Below are positions 16,789 through 26,349 of a DNA stretch of 51,747 nucleotides, piece by piece. The translations under genes and the position numbers were made by a program. The DNA comes from Rathayibacter rhapontici (GTDB taxonomy: Bacteria; Actinomycetota; Actinomycetes; Actinomycetales; Microbacteriaceae): NCBI RefSeq assembly GCF_001995175.1, contig NZ_MUKN01000028.1:1-51747 (forward strand), given 5' to 3'. A model generated the notes under the pieces. The model ran no database searches, was not told the DNA's origin, and saw only the letters and a program-made list of their open reading frames with translations. Each line of letters opens with the position of its first letter. Within the stretch, counting starts at the first letter, position 1.

Positions 16789-18366
16789 TCAGGCGGCGCT
16801 GCCGTCGCTGACGTTCTCGAGGTCCTCCTCGAGGCGGCCGATCCGCGGTGCGCGGCGCTCGAGCAGGGCCATGGCGACGAAGCCGAGTCCGCAGCCCAGG
16901 AACCAGCTGTAGTCGCCGAGCCAGGTGAAGGAGGGGCCGCCCGCCTCCGCGATCCAGCGGGGCACCAGCACCGAGGCGACCGACGGCACTCCGCCTATGA
17001 CGGTGGCCCACACCGCGTTGGGGTTGAACCCCTTCGAGAACCAGTACCGTCCCGTCTCGCTCATCGTGTAGAGGTCGTCGACCCAGACGCGCTGGCGGCT
17101 GATCAGGTAGTAGCCGGCGATGAGCACGCCGAACAGCGGGCCGATGAGGGCGCCCAGGATCCCGAGCGTGTAGTGGATGGCGGTGTCGTTCGAGTACCAG
17201 TTCCACGGGGTCAGCAGCACCGAGCCGACGGCGGCGATCATGCCGCCCATCCGCCAGCTGATCTTCTTCGGGTTGACGTTCGAGAAGTCGAACGCGGGGG
17301 AGATGAAGTTGGCGACGATGTTGATGCCGATGGTCGCGATGACGAAGGTCAGCCCGCCGAGCAGCACTGCGAACCAGGTGTCGATCCGCTCGACCGTCTC
17401 GATCGGGTCGGTGATGAGCTCGCCGAAGACCGGCACGGTCGCGGACGCGGTGATGACGGTGAGGAGGGAGAAGAAGAGGAAGTTGACCGGCAGGCCGAGC
17501 AGATTCCCCTTCTTCACCGCGCCGTAGCTGCGGGCGTAGCGCGAGAAGTCGCCGAAGTTGAGCATCGGCCCCGAGAAGTAGGAGACGACGAGTGCGACGG
17601 CCGAGATCATCACCGGCAGCGATGCGGCGAAGTCGAGGACCTCGCCCGAGCCGAGGTTCAGCGAGATGTTCTCCCACCCGGCCTGCGAGACGAGGTAGAT
17701 CGCGAGGATCAGCATCACGACGTAGACCGCGGGGCCCGCCCAGTCGATGAAGCGGCGGATCGACTCCATGCCCCGCCAGAACAGCGCGGCCTGAGCGACC
17801 CAGAGGATCGCGTACGAGAGGTAGCCCAGCGCGGAGAGCCCGAGGAAGGACGCCTCCGGAGTGTTCCAGGCGGCGAGGTCGGGGAAGAACTTGAGGAACA
17901 CGATGTTCAGCGACTGCGCCGCCAGGTAGGTCTGGACGCCGTACCAGGCGATGGCGATGAGACCGCGGATGATCGCGGGGATGTTCGCACCGCGGATCCC
18001 GAAGATCGCCCGGTTGATGACGGGGTAGGGCACGCCGGTGATCTGGCTCGGCTTGGCGACGAGGTTGCAGAAGATCTGCACGATGACGATGCCGACGACC
18101 AGCGCGACGAGCACCTGCCAGCCGGCGAGTCCGAGCGCGAAGAGGGATCCGGCGGTGACGTAGCCGCCGACGCTGTGCACGTCCGACATCCAGAACGCGA
18201 AGATGTTGTAGCTCGACCAGCGCTGCTTCACCAGCGGAGCGAGGTCCTCGTTCGCGAGGCGGTCGTCGTAGCCGGGCTTGATCAGGGCGGCGCCGGCCGG
18301 GAGCTCGGGGGCAGCGGGTGGGACGGTGGGCAGGTCGGTGCGGGGTGCTGTGGCGCGGTCGGTCAT
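16789..18366 (-). CDS. NCS1 family nucleobase/allantoin/hydantoin:cation symporter
   Basis: This is a 525-residue integral membrane transporter of the nucleobase:cation symporter-1 family, with twelve predicted helices. Conserved landmarks are RWSSYNIFAFWMSDVHSVGG (about residues 49-68), GVPYPVINRAIFGIRGANIP, IAWYGVQTYLAAQS, GPMLNFGDFSRYARSYGAVK and NIVANFISPAFDFSNVNPKK. The residues resemble PucI and Mhp1 homologues. The racemase gene lies directly downstream, and the XRE-cupin regulator is divergent upstream. It probably imports a cyclic ureide or purine base; the exact substrate cannot be read from the sequence. Confidence 0.9.
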   Translation of the reverse strand: MTDRATAPRTDLPTVPPAAPELPAGAALIKPGYDDRLANEDLAPLVKQRWSSYNIFAFWMSDVHSVGGYVTAGSLFALGLAGWQVLVALVVGIVIVQIFCNLVAKPSQITGVPYPVINRAIFGIRGANIPAIIRGLIAIAWYGVQTYLAAQSLNIVFLKFFPDLAAWNTPEASFLGLSALGYLSYAILWVAQAALFWRGMESIRRFIDWAGPAVYVVMLILAIYLVSQAGWENISLNLGSGEVLDFAASLPVMISAVALVVSYFSGPMLNFGDFSRYARSYGAVKKGNLLGLPVNFLFFSLLTVITASATVPVFGELITDPIETVERIDTWFAVLLGGLTFVIATIGINIVANFISPAFDFSNVNPKKISWRMGGMIAAVGSVLLTPWNWYSNDTAIHYTLGILGALIGPLFGVLIAGYYLISRQRVWVDDLYTMSETGRYWFSKGFNPNAVWATVIGGVPSVASVLVPRWIAEAGGPSFTWLGDYSWFLGCGLGFVAMALLERRAPRIGRLEEDLENVSDGSAA

Positions 18367-18500
18367 GGAGGATCCACCTCTCGGGCGGCCGGGCGCGGGC
18401 CCGGCTCGGATCGGATGTGTCAGGGTGGTCGTGGTGGCGGACCGAGGCGGTCGGCCGTCCCCGCGGAGTGCGTGAGGCGCTGTTCGTGGAGTCCGGTGCC

Positions 18501-18518
18501 GTGAAGCAGTGGCTTCAC
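18501..18518. promoter_or_regulatory. Inverted repeat, candidate operator between NCS1 gene and XRE-cupin gene
   Basis: GTGAAGC-AGTG-GCTTCAC is a perfect 7-bp dyad in the 237-bp divergent spacer. A related GTGAAC...GCTTGACAC follows at 18524-18543 and contains a consensus-like TTGACA (18537-18542). Confidence 0.5.
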
Positions 18519-18603
18519 AGCATGTGAACCTATTGCTTGACACACTCCGGCTCGTTTCGGGTCCGTTACGGGTGTGTGACGATCGCCGAAGGAGGGCCGC
18601 CCG

Positions 18604-19239
18604 ATGCTCACCGACGACTCCGCTCCCGGTGCCGGCGCCCCCGAGGCCTCGGTCGAGGTCGCCGCGGGGGCTCTCGCCGCGGGCATGGACCGCGAGCGCC
18701 TCGGTGCGCGCCTGCGCGAGCTCCGGCTCGCCTCCGGCATGTCCCTGCGCGCCCTCGCCCGGGAGCTCGGCATCTCGGCGAGCGCGGTCTCGCAGATCGA
18801 GCGCGGCTCGATGCAGCCCTCGGTCGGCCGCCTGATCGCCGTGGTCGGCGCGCTCGGAGTGCCGCTGTCGGCGGTGTTCGACGAGCCGGCGCCCCCGTCG
18901 GTCGCGACGGCGGTCGTGCGGGCGGGCGAGGTCGCTCCGGTGACCCTCGACGGCGGAGTGCTCTTCCGTCGGCTCGCGCCCCGTCCGGTCGAGGCGGTCG
19001 ACTTCTTCGAGTCGACCTATCCGCCGGGGTCGACCTCGACCGCGCACCGCCAGTTCCTGCGGCACGACGGCTTCGAGGTGGGCACGGTGACGCTCGGCGA
19101 GCTCACGGTGGAGTTCGAGGACGAGACCGTCGTGCTCGCGGCCGGCGATGCGATCACGTTCCCGTGCGAGCGCCCGCACCGCATGGTCAACCGCGGGGCG
19201 TCGACCGCCGTCGCGACCTGGCTGATCGTGCACCGCTGA
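18604..19239 (+). CDS. XRE-family regulator with C-terminal cupin
   Basis: This is a 211-residue transcription factor. A lambda-repressor-type helix-turn-helix is at about residues 35-88 (LRLASGMSLRALARELGISA, then VSQIERGSMQPSVGRL). A cupin sensor domain is at about 130-208 (TAHRQFLRHDGFEVGTVTLG, AAGDAITFPCERPHRMVNRG). A strong ribosome binding site AAGGAGG (18590-18596) precedes ATG 18604 by seven bases. It is divergent from the NCS1 transporter gene, so local control of uptake is likely, with the cupin binding the effector. Confidence 0.88.
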   Translation: MLTDDSAPGAGAPEASVEVAAGALAAGMDRERLGARLRELRLASGMSLRALARELGISASAVSQIERGSMQPSVGRLIAVVGALGVPLSAVFDEPAPPSVATAVVRAGEVAPVTLDGGVLFRRLAPRPVEAVDFFESTYPPGSTSTAHRQFLRHDGFEVGTVTLGELTVEFEDETVVLAAGDAITFPCERPHRMVNRGASTAVATWLIVHR

Positions 19240-19425
19240 CCCGCTCGGCGACGCCCGACGGCACGACGGCGCGGAACCATCTCGGTATGGGAGAGTGGCG
19301 GCACTCCTCCACAGTGGGGGAGGGGGCGGTGACTGTCCACACCCCCGCGCGGGACTCCGTCGAGGGCTCTCCTCGATGTCGGTGCCGACTGGTGTGCTGT
19401 GCGCCTCGAGCGATTGGTGCGGAAC

Positions 19426-19752
19426 ATGGACGGACGACAGGACAGCGGGCGCGACGACGGATGCCCGGCGTGGTGCACCGGCGAGCACGACGAGGTGGGC
19501 GGGCGGGCGCGGCGGCTGCACCGCTCCGAGGCGTGCAGCGCGCCGGTCGTGCGCTGGCCGCCCGGGGCGCCCGCCGACGAGCCGGAGGGGCTCGTCGTGC
19601 ACGTCTCGCTCTGCCGCCCGGGCGACCGGGGCGAGGAGCGGCTGCGGATGGAGTCGGACGCGCTCGGCGTGCTCGATCTGGATCTCAGCGGAGCGGCCCG
19701 CCTCGCCCGGGCGATCGAGCGGGCGCTCCTGCTACGAGGAGTCGCGGGATGA
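19426..19752 (+). CDS. DUF6907-like protein with CPxWC motif
   Basis: This is a 108-residue hydrophilic protein. Near the N-terminus is CPAWCTGEHDEVGG (about residues 12-25), then a histidine-containing stretch and a beta-rich core (GLVVHVSLCRPGDR). It ends in an amphipathic helix (ARLARAIERALLLRG). This pattern matches actinobacterial DUF6907 proteins, often encoded beside XRE regulators on mobile or accessory segments. ATG 19426 is chosen; GTG 19399 is an in-frame alternative and no clear ribosome binding site decides. It overlaps the convergent XRE gene by 21 bp. Confidence 0.6.
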   Translation: MDGRQDSGRDDGCPAWCTGEHDEVGGRARRLHRSEACSAPVVRWPPGAPADEPEGLVVHVSLCRPGDRGEERLRMESDALGVLDLDLSGAARLARAIERALLLRGVAG

Positions 19753-20019
19753 GACGCGGGGCGGATTCGGCGGGAGCAGGTCCGCCAGCTCGACGTCGAG
19801 CGCCTCGCAGAGCGCGAAGAGCGTCTTCAGCTGCGGGTTGGCGGGCGAGCCGGGCTTCGACTCCCCCTTCTCGAACTTCTGGTACGTGTAGCCGGCGAGC
19901 CCGGCGGCGTGGGCGATGCGCTCCTGGCTCTCGTTCTTGGCGATGCGGGCGCGGTGGAGGTTGGTGCCGAGCTCGCGGGCGTACTCGGCCCAGTCGCGCT
20001 CGGGGAGGGGTGTCGACAT
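19732..20019 (-). CDS. XRE-family DNA-binding protein
   Basis: This is a 95-residue single-domain helix-turn-helix protein: LGTNLHRARIAKNESQERIA (about 16-35), HAAGLAGYTYQKFEKGESKP (recognition helix), then NPQLKTLFALCEALDVELAD. The start is ATG 20019. It may bind the twin CATAC(C/G)CGCATG repeats in its own upstream region. It lies tail to tail with the DUF6907 gene. Confidence 0.82.
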   Translation of the reverse strand: MSTPLPERDWAEYARELGTNLHRARIAKNESQERIAHAAGLAGYTYQKFEKGESKPGSPANPQLKTLFALCEALDVELADLLPPNPPRVSSRDSS

Positions 20020-20056
20020 GCTGGCCAGCTTCGGAGAAGAACGCGGAGCGGTCACC

Positions 20057-20096
20057 CATACCCGCATGGGAAATTCCGGATGGTCATACGCGCATG
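20057..20096. promoter_or_regulatory. Twin 12-bp repeats, candidate XRE operator
   Basis: CATACCCGCATG (20057-20068) and CATACGCGCATG (20085-20096) differ at one base and are 28 bp apart. They lie between the XRE start (20019, minus) and the dehydratase promoter (20141, plus). Confidence 0.5.
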
Positions 20097-20140
20097 CCAC
20101 CCGGGCGAGGGCGGGCTGCCGCCTCGGAAGGGGCACCGCG

Positions 20141-20146
20141 TACACT
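20141..20146 (+). promoter_or_regulatory. -10 box of leaderless dehydratase promoter
   Basis: TACACT, six bases before GTG 20153. It fixes that GTG as the start. Confidence 0.6.
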
Positions 20147-20152
20147 GTCCGG

Positions 20153-20599
20153 GTGCCCGTGAACTCCGAACTGACCGGTCGCGCCTTCGCGCCCACCGCC
20201 GTCTACCAGGTGGGTCGAGAGAAGGTCCGCGAATTCGCGCGCGCCGTGCTCGCCACCTCCCCGCTCCACCACGACCCCGAGGCCGCGCGCCGTGCGGGCT
20301 ACGCCGACGTGATCGCCCCGCCGACCTTCGCCGTCGTGCTGCAGGAGCTCACGGTCTCGCAGGTGCTGGCCGAGCCCGACTCCGGGATCGACTTCAGCCG
20401 CGTCGTCCACGGCGACCAGCGCTTCGTGCACTCGCGCCCGATCGTCGCCGGCGACGAGCTCGTCGCCGTGCTGAGCGTCTCGAGCGTGAAGCAGCTCGGC
20501 CCGCACTCCATGGTCACGATGGAGTCCGCCGTCACCGACAGCGACGGCGCGCACGTCGTCACCGCCGTGTCCACCCTCGTCGTCAGGGGAGACGAATGA
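20153..20599 (+). CDS. MaoC/FAS1-type (3R)-hydroxyacyl dehydratase, subunit A
   Basis: This is a 148-residue hot-dog-fold protein like the N-terminal MaoC dehydratase domain (HadA/HadC role): FAPTAVYQVGREKVREFARA, then APPTFAVVLQ and DFSRVVHGDQRFVHSRPIVA. It would pair with the next gene product to dehydrate 3-hydroxyacyl-ACP during fatty acid elongation. It overlaps that gene by ATGA. It lacks the catalytic Asp/His loop seen in the partner, consistent with a heterodimer in which only one subunit is catalytic. Confidence 0.85.
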   Translation: MPVNSELTGRAFAPTAVYQVGREKVREFARAVLATSPLHHDPEAARRAGYADVIAPPTFAVVLQELTVSQVLAEPDSGIDFSRVVHGDQRFVHSRPIVAGDELVAVLSVSSVKQLGPHSMVTMESAVTDSDGAHVVTAVSTLVVRGDE

Positions 20600-21062
20600 G
20601 CACCGAGTCCACCACCGCTCCCACCGGGGAGGCGCCCGCGCCGCTCCCCGTCCTGGCCGAGCTCCAGCAGGGCCAGGTCCTCGCCGAGCGCCGTCTGCAC
20701 TTCGAGCGCGACACCCTCGTGCGCTACGCGGGTGCGTCGGGCGACTTCAACCCCATCCACTACCGCGACGACGTCGCGCCGAGGTCGGGCTCCCCGGTGT
20801 CCTCGCGCACGGGATGCTCACCATGGGCACCGCGGTCCAGGTCGTCGTCGACTGGGTCGGCGATCCCGGCCGCATCCTCGACTACCAGGTCCGCTTCACC
20901 CGTCCCGTCGTCGTCGACCCCCGCTCGGGCGCCGACGTCGACGTGATCGCCAAGGTCGGCGCGATCGATGCCGAGGCGGGCTGGGTGCGGGTCGATCTCG
21001 CGGTCTCGGTCGCCGGCCAGGCCGTGCTGGGCAAGGCCCAGGCGCGCGTCCGGCTCGTCTGA
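20596..21062 (+). CDS. MaoC-family (3R)-hydroxyacyl dehydratase, subunit B, one-base frameshift
   Basis: This is the catalytic hot-dog subunit. The hydratase motif YAGASGDFNPIHYRDDVA holds the Asp and His. After the shift it continues AEVGLPGVLAHGMLTMGTAV. Adding one base near 20777 gives 155 residues, normal for HadB-like proteins. It is coupled to the preceding subunit gene and followed within about ten bases by murB, so fatty acid and cell-wall synthesis genes share a transcript. Confidence 0.87.
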
Positions 21063-21072
21063 CCCGGTGCCG

Positions 21073-22194
<1,122 letters not shown>

Positions 22195-22260
22195 CGCGCG
22201 CGGGCGGGCTCCGTCCGGCACGGGTGGATGCCGACGCGCGGCCTGCGGCCGCTGCTCCGA

Positions 22261-23120
22261 TCAGGCGTCGCGGCGGATCCAGCGGAACGTCAGCCGGCTC
22301 GCGATGAGTCCGAGGACGAGCCAGACGCCGAGCACGATCGCCACGCCGCCGAGATCCCAGGCCCCGTCGACCTCGAGCTGCTCGAAGTCCGCGGGGAGGA
22401 ACACGGCGCGCATGCCCTGCGCGATCCACTTCAGCGGGAACACGCTCGCGATGTTCTGCAGCCAGTCGGGCAGCGTGGTGAACGACAGGTACGAGCCCGA
22501 GATGAACTGCAGCACCAGCAGCGGCGGCACGATCACCGCGGTCGCGCTCTTGCCGGACCGGGGGAGCGCCGAGACCGCGATGCCGAGGATCGCGGAGGTC
22601 GCGACTCCGGCGAGGTAGATCCACGAGAAGGTCGCCCAGCGGCCCCCGTCGGTCGCAGCTCGACCGAGAACGCCGTGGCGGCGACGACCAGCAGCAGCGC
22701 CGTCTGCGCGACGCTGGTGACCAGCACCTGGCCGAACTTGCCGAGGAAGTAGCTCAGCACCGGCAGCGGGGCTCCGGCGAGGCGCTTGAGCGTGCCGTCG
22801 CTGCGCTCCACCGCGATGTCGACGCCGAGGTTCTGCACCCCCGAGAGCAGGATCCCCGCGGCCACGAGTCCGGGGACGTAGTACTCGGCCATGGTGATGC
22901 CCGGATCCTGCGGGTCGGCCTGCATGATCGCGTTCTCGCCGAACGCCACCGAGAAGATCGTGAGCAGCAGCACCGGGAAGAGGAAGGTGAAGAACACCTG
23001 GTCGGGCGCCCGGAAGTAGGAGCGGACCTCGTAGCGGGCGCGGGCGGCGCCGAGCCGCAGGGTGCGCCCCGGGCCGGTGCGCAGCCGGGTGCGCGGACGG
23101 GCCTGGGTGATCGTGCTCAT
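22261..23120 (-). CDS. ABC-2 type transporter permease, one-base frameshift
   Basis: This is a membrane subunit of an ABC exporter of the drug/antibiotic type. It begins MSTITQARPRTRLRTGPGRT, has EVRSYFRAPDQVFFTFLFPV near residue 45, and six helices including YYVPGLVAAGILLSGVQNLG and VIVPPLLVLQFISG. It ends RLTFRWIRRDA. One base must be added near 22651, giving 286 residues with IYLAGVATSAILGIAVSALP restored. ATG 23120 overlaps the ATPase stop (ATGA). It is convergent with murB. Confidence 0.88.
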
Positions 23121-24007
23121 GCCGGCTCTCCGATCATGTCGAGGGCGACTCCGCCGTCGCTCGCCCGGTCGTCCCGGATGAGGTCGAGGTAGATGTCCTC
23201 GAGGCTGGGCCGCCGGACCTCGAGCGCCGGCGGTTCGCCGAGGCGCGCGCACAGCTCGGCGACGAAGCGCGTCGGCTCGCTCGTGCGGACCCGGTGGAGC
23301 ACCCCCGCCTCCTCCCACTGCACGATGGGCACCCGCGCCTCGTCGCCGCCGATCTCGCCGACCGGGCCGATGGCCAGGAGCCGGCCGCCGGCGATGACGG
23401 CCGCGCGGTCGCCCAGGCGGGCGGCCTCGTCGAGGTAGTGGGTGGTGAGGAGGATGGTGGTCCCCTCGCTCTTCAGAAGCGCGACGAGCTCCCAGAACGA
23501 GTGCCGCGCCTCCGGGTCGAACCCGGTGGTCGGCTCGTCGAGGAACACCAGCTCGGGGCGGCCGATGATGCCGAGGGCGACGTCGACCCGGCGGCGCTGA
23601 CCGCCCGAGAGCTTGCCGATGCGCGAGCGCGCCTTCGCGGTGAGGCCGACGGCCTCGATGGTCTCGTCGACGTCGCGCGGACGCGGGTAGAGCCCGGCGA
23701 AGTGCGCGATCTGCTCGCGGACCGTCGCGTTGCCCGACTCGCCGCTGGACTGCAGCACGATGCCCAGGCGGGACTTCCAGGCGAGGTCGCCGTGGCGCGG
23801 GTCGACTCCGAGCACCGAGGCCTCGCCGCCGGAGCGGTCGCGGTAGCCCTCGAGGATCTCGATCGTCGTCGACTTGCCGGCGCCGTTGGGTCCGAGCAGG
23901 GCGAACGTCTCCCCGCGGTGGATGTCGAACGAGATGCCGGTCAGTGCCGGCGCGCCACCGTAGTCCTTCCGCAGATCTCGGACTCGGACTGCTGCGTCGG
24001 GGCTCAT
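23117..24007 (-). CDS. ABC transporter ATP-binding protein
   Basis: This is a 296-residue ATPase of an ABC-2 exporter, partner of the next gene. It has Walker A LLGPNGAGKSTT (about 38-49), signature LSGGQRRRVDVALG (about 135), Walker B LVFLDEPTTGFD and the H-loop His in LLTTHYLDEA. The C-terminal 80 residues form the accessory region typical of DrrA-like proteins. The start is ATG 24007, six bases after a CACGCT box. An earlier in-frame ATG at 24037 is possible but has no promoter or ribosome binding site at a good distance. The cargo is unknown. Confidence 0.9.
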   Translation of the reverse strand: MSPDAAVRVRDLRKDYGGAPALTGISFDIHRGETFALLGPNGAGKSTTIEILEGYRDRSGGEASVLGVDPRHGDLAWKSRLGIVLQSSGESGNATVREQIAHFAGLYPRPRDVDETIEAVGLTAKARSRIGKLSGGQRRRVDVALGIIGRPELVFLDEPTTGFDPEARHSFWELVALLKSEGTTILLTTHYLDEAARLGDRAAVIAGGRLLAIGPVGEIGGDEARVPIVQWEEAGVLHRVRTSEPTRFVAELCARLGEPPALEVRRPSLEDIYLDLIRDDRASDGGVALDMIGEPA

Positions 24008-24376
24008 CGCACCAGCGTGCCCTGTCGCGGCCCCCATTGACAGCTCTGCACCCTTTTCACCACCCCTCTTGCGATTTCCCCCCTCTTCCCCCACGACCGC
24101 CCCCGCCCGCGGCGAGGAGCCGCCCCGTTCAGGTGGCGTCGCGATCGAGGTCCGTACCAGCTGCGAGCAGTCCCCGCACTGGTGCCGGCACAGCCGCGCC
24201 CCACCTCCTCCAACATCCGGAGAAGCAGCCACCGGCTCGCCGGCACGGCCGAGCGTCACCGGGGATCCGCGTGTCAGCGGATCGCCGTAGGCGGACGCGC
24301 CCCGCTCTGCGAGACGCGACCGTCTTCACGAGCCGACTGCGGCCGATCGACGACGACGAAGGAGGAGGAGAGAGGC
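24008..24376. other. Gene-free stretch of about 370 bp
   Basis: This is the upstream region of the ABC genes and the downstream region of the aminotransferase gene, both on the minus strand. I see no ORF with family features, no strong terminator and no repeat shared with the rest of the window. Confidence 0.5.
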
Positions 24377-25602
24377 TTACGAGAACAGCTTCTGCAGGCG
24401 CTGCACGCCTTCGAGCAGCGCGTCGTCGCCGAGCGCGTAGGAGAGGCGCAGGTATCCGCTCGGGCCGAAGGCCTCTCCGGGGACGGTGGCGACCTCGGCC
24501 TTCTCGAGGATCAGGTCGGCCAGCTCGAGGGAGGTGGTCGGCGTGACGCCGTCCCACTCGCGGTTCAGCAGGCCCCGCACGTCGGGGTAGACGTAGAACG
24601 CGCCGCCCGGGTGGGGCAGTCGATGCCGTCGATCGCGTTCAGCTCGGCCACGATGGTGCGGCGGCGGCGGTCGAACGCGAGGCGCATCTCCTCGGCCGGC
24701 TCCTGCGGACCCGTCAGGGCGGCGATCGCGGCGCGCTGCGAGATGTTGGAGACGTTGCTCGAGAGGTGCGACTGCAGGTTCGAGGCGCCCGAGATCGCGT
24801 CGGCGGGGCCGACCATCCATCCCACGCGCCAGCCGGTCATCGCGTAGGTCTTCGCGACGCCGTTGACGAGGATCGTGCGGTCGCGCAGCTCCGGCACGGC
24901 CTCGACGATGGAGGTGGCGCGCTCGAGCGGTCCGGCGTCGTCCTGGCCGTCGACGGCGTAGACGAGGTTCTGGTAGATCTCGTCGGCGATGACCCAGAGG
25001 CCGTGCTCCTGCGCCCACTCGCCGATGGCGCGGGTCTGCTCGGCCGAGTAGACCGCTCCGGTGGGGTTGGACGGCGAGACGAACAGCAGGACCTTGGTGC
25101 GCTCGGTGCGCGCCTCCTCGAGCTGCTCGACCGTGACGAGGTAGCCCTGGTCGGCTCCGGCGAAGACGTCGACCTGCACGCCCCCGGCGAGCTTGATCGC
25201 CTCGGGGTAGGTGGTCCAGTAGGGGGTCGGCACGAGGACCTCGTCGCCGTCGTCGAGGAGGGTCTGGAACGCCTGGTAGACGGCCTGCTTGCCGCCGTTG
25301 GTGACGACGACCTGCGACGCCTCCACCGCCCATCCGGAGTCGCGCGCCGTCTTCTCGGCGATCGCGGCGCGGAGGTCGGGCAGACCCGCCGCCGGGGTGT
25401 AGCGGTAGTTCTTCGGATCGAGCACGGCGGCCGACGCGGCCTCGACGATGTGCTCGGGAGTGAGGAAGTCCGGCTCGCCCGCCGCGTACGAGATGACGGG
25501 CCGGCCCTGCGCCTGGAGGGCCTTGGCCTTCGCGTCGACCTTGAGGGTCGCGGACTCGGCGATGGCGGAGATTCGGGCGGAGACGCGCGTGGGAGCAGAC
25601 AC
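24377..25602 (-). CDS. Class I/II pyridoxal-phosphate aminotransferase (aspartate aminotransferase type), one-base frameshift
   Basis: This cytoplasmic PLP enzyme probably transfers amino groups between aspartate or aromatic amino acids and 2-oxoglutarate. Motifs: [15 protein letters not shown] (about 37-51), [23 protein letters not shown] (about 176-186), [12 protein letters not shown], and the PLP lysine in [16 protein letters not shown] (about 245). The C-terminal part ([11 protein letters not shown], then [16 protein letters not shown]) is in another frame. Adding one base near 24611 in GGGTGGGG joins them into 408 residues. The start is GTG 25602 because TACGCT (25610-25615) lies seven bases upstream. 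Confidence 0.9.
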
Positions 25603-25609
25603 GAGCGCC

Positions 25610-25615
25610 AGCGTA
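25610..25615 (-). promoter_or_regulatory. -10 box of leaderless aminotransferase promoter
   Basis: TACGCT on the minus strand, seven bases before GTG 25602. Confidence 0.55.
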
Positions 25616-25658
25616 TCCTCTGCGCGCGCGAGGCCGCATCCGCTCCCCGGGGCCCGGC

Positions 25659-25687
25659 TGGACACTCCTGGCGGGTCCACGTACACT
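25659..25687 (+). promoter_or_regulatory. Promoter of the tRNA-Trp/secE/nusG transcript
   Basis: -35 TGGACA (25659-25664), 17-bp spacer, -10 TACACT (25682-25687), about 100 bases before tRNA-Trp. Confidence 0.65.
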
Positions 25688-25790
25688 CTTCCGAGGTAGT
25701 CGAACTCTGCCACTCTTCACCGCGCCCGACAGGGCTGCGACGGGTGCTGCGGGGTTCGGTTCCTCCTCGGATGCCCGCAACGGCATCCAT

Positions 25791-25863
25791 AGGGCGGTGG
25801 CTCAATTGGTAGAGCAGCGGTCTCCAAAACCGCAGGTTGCAGGTTCGAGCCCTGTCCGCCCTG
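25791..25863 (+). tRNA. tRNA-Trp (CCA)
   Basis: Cloverleaf: acceptor AGGGCGG/CCGCCCT, D-arm GCTCAATTGGTAGAGC, anticodon loop CTCCAAA (anticodon CCA), T-arm GCAGG-TTCGAGC-CCTGT, and discriminator G as in all bacterial tRNA-Trp. CCA is not encoded. It is immediately upstream of secE, a conserved actinobacterial arrangement. Confidence 0.97.
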
Positions 25864-25975
25864 CACATCGATGCCCGTCGCACGCGGTCCCCGCGATGCA
25901 GCGGACATCGGTCCAGGGTCGCCCGATGGGCGGCCGGCCACACCGGAGGTTCCGGTGCGGGAAAGGTGCGTGCAG

Positions 25976-26251
25976 GTGGCCGGGAAAGCAGTCGACGAGC
26001 CGAGCGAGGACGTCGTCGCGATCGCGAATCAGCAGCGTGCGGCGCGGCGCAATCCGTTCGCGCGGATCGCCCTCTTCATCCGGCAGGTCATCGCCGAGCT
26101 GAAGAAGGTCGTGACGCCGACCAGGAAAGAACTCGGCAACTACGTCGTGGTGGTCCTGATCTTCGTCGTCATCATGATGGCGCTGGTCTCGTTCCTCGAC
26201 TGGGTGTTCGCGTTGGCCGTCACGTACGTCTTCGGCACACCAGGCGCCTGA
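25976..26251 (+). CDS. secE: Preprotein translocase subunit SecE
   Basis: This is the small clamp subunit of the SecYEG protein-export channel. It has 91 residues. The amphipathic helix IRQVIAELKKVVTPTRKELG (about 37-56) carries the SecE signature, followed by one membrane helix (VVVVLIFVVIMMALVSFLDW). GTG 25976 is chosen because GGGAAAGG lies about nine bases upstream. Earlier in-frame starts exist, but the added residues do not resemble SecE. It is followed by nusG on the same transcript. Confidence 0.93.
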   Translation: MAGKAVDEPSEDVVAIANQQRAARRNPFARIALFIRQVIAELKKVVTPTRKELGNYVVVVLIFVVIMMALVSFLDWVFALAVTYVFGTPGA

Positions 26252-26349
26252 CCCGGTGGCATCCGGATCCGCCTCTGCGGAGGATGCCGGCCACAGCGGG
26301 ACGCGCCCTCGGGGCGCCGACCGCATCGATCGAGAGAGAGTTGTGACGA

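Noticed and set aside
19399..19425. Longer DUF6907 start at GTG 19399
   Set aside because: The added residues precede the usual family start and neither start has a clear ribosome binding site; the ATG was preferred but the point is not settled.
24008..24376. Riboswitch or leader RNA upstream of the ABC genes
   Set aside because: I found no strong stem, no leader ORF with repeated codons and no terminator; the ATPase gene appears to have a leaderless start instead.
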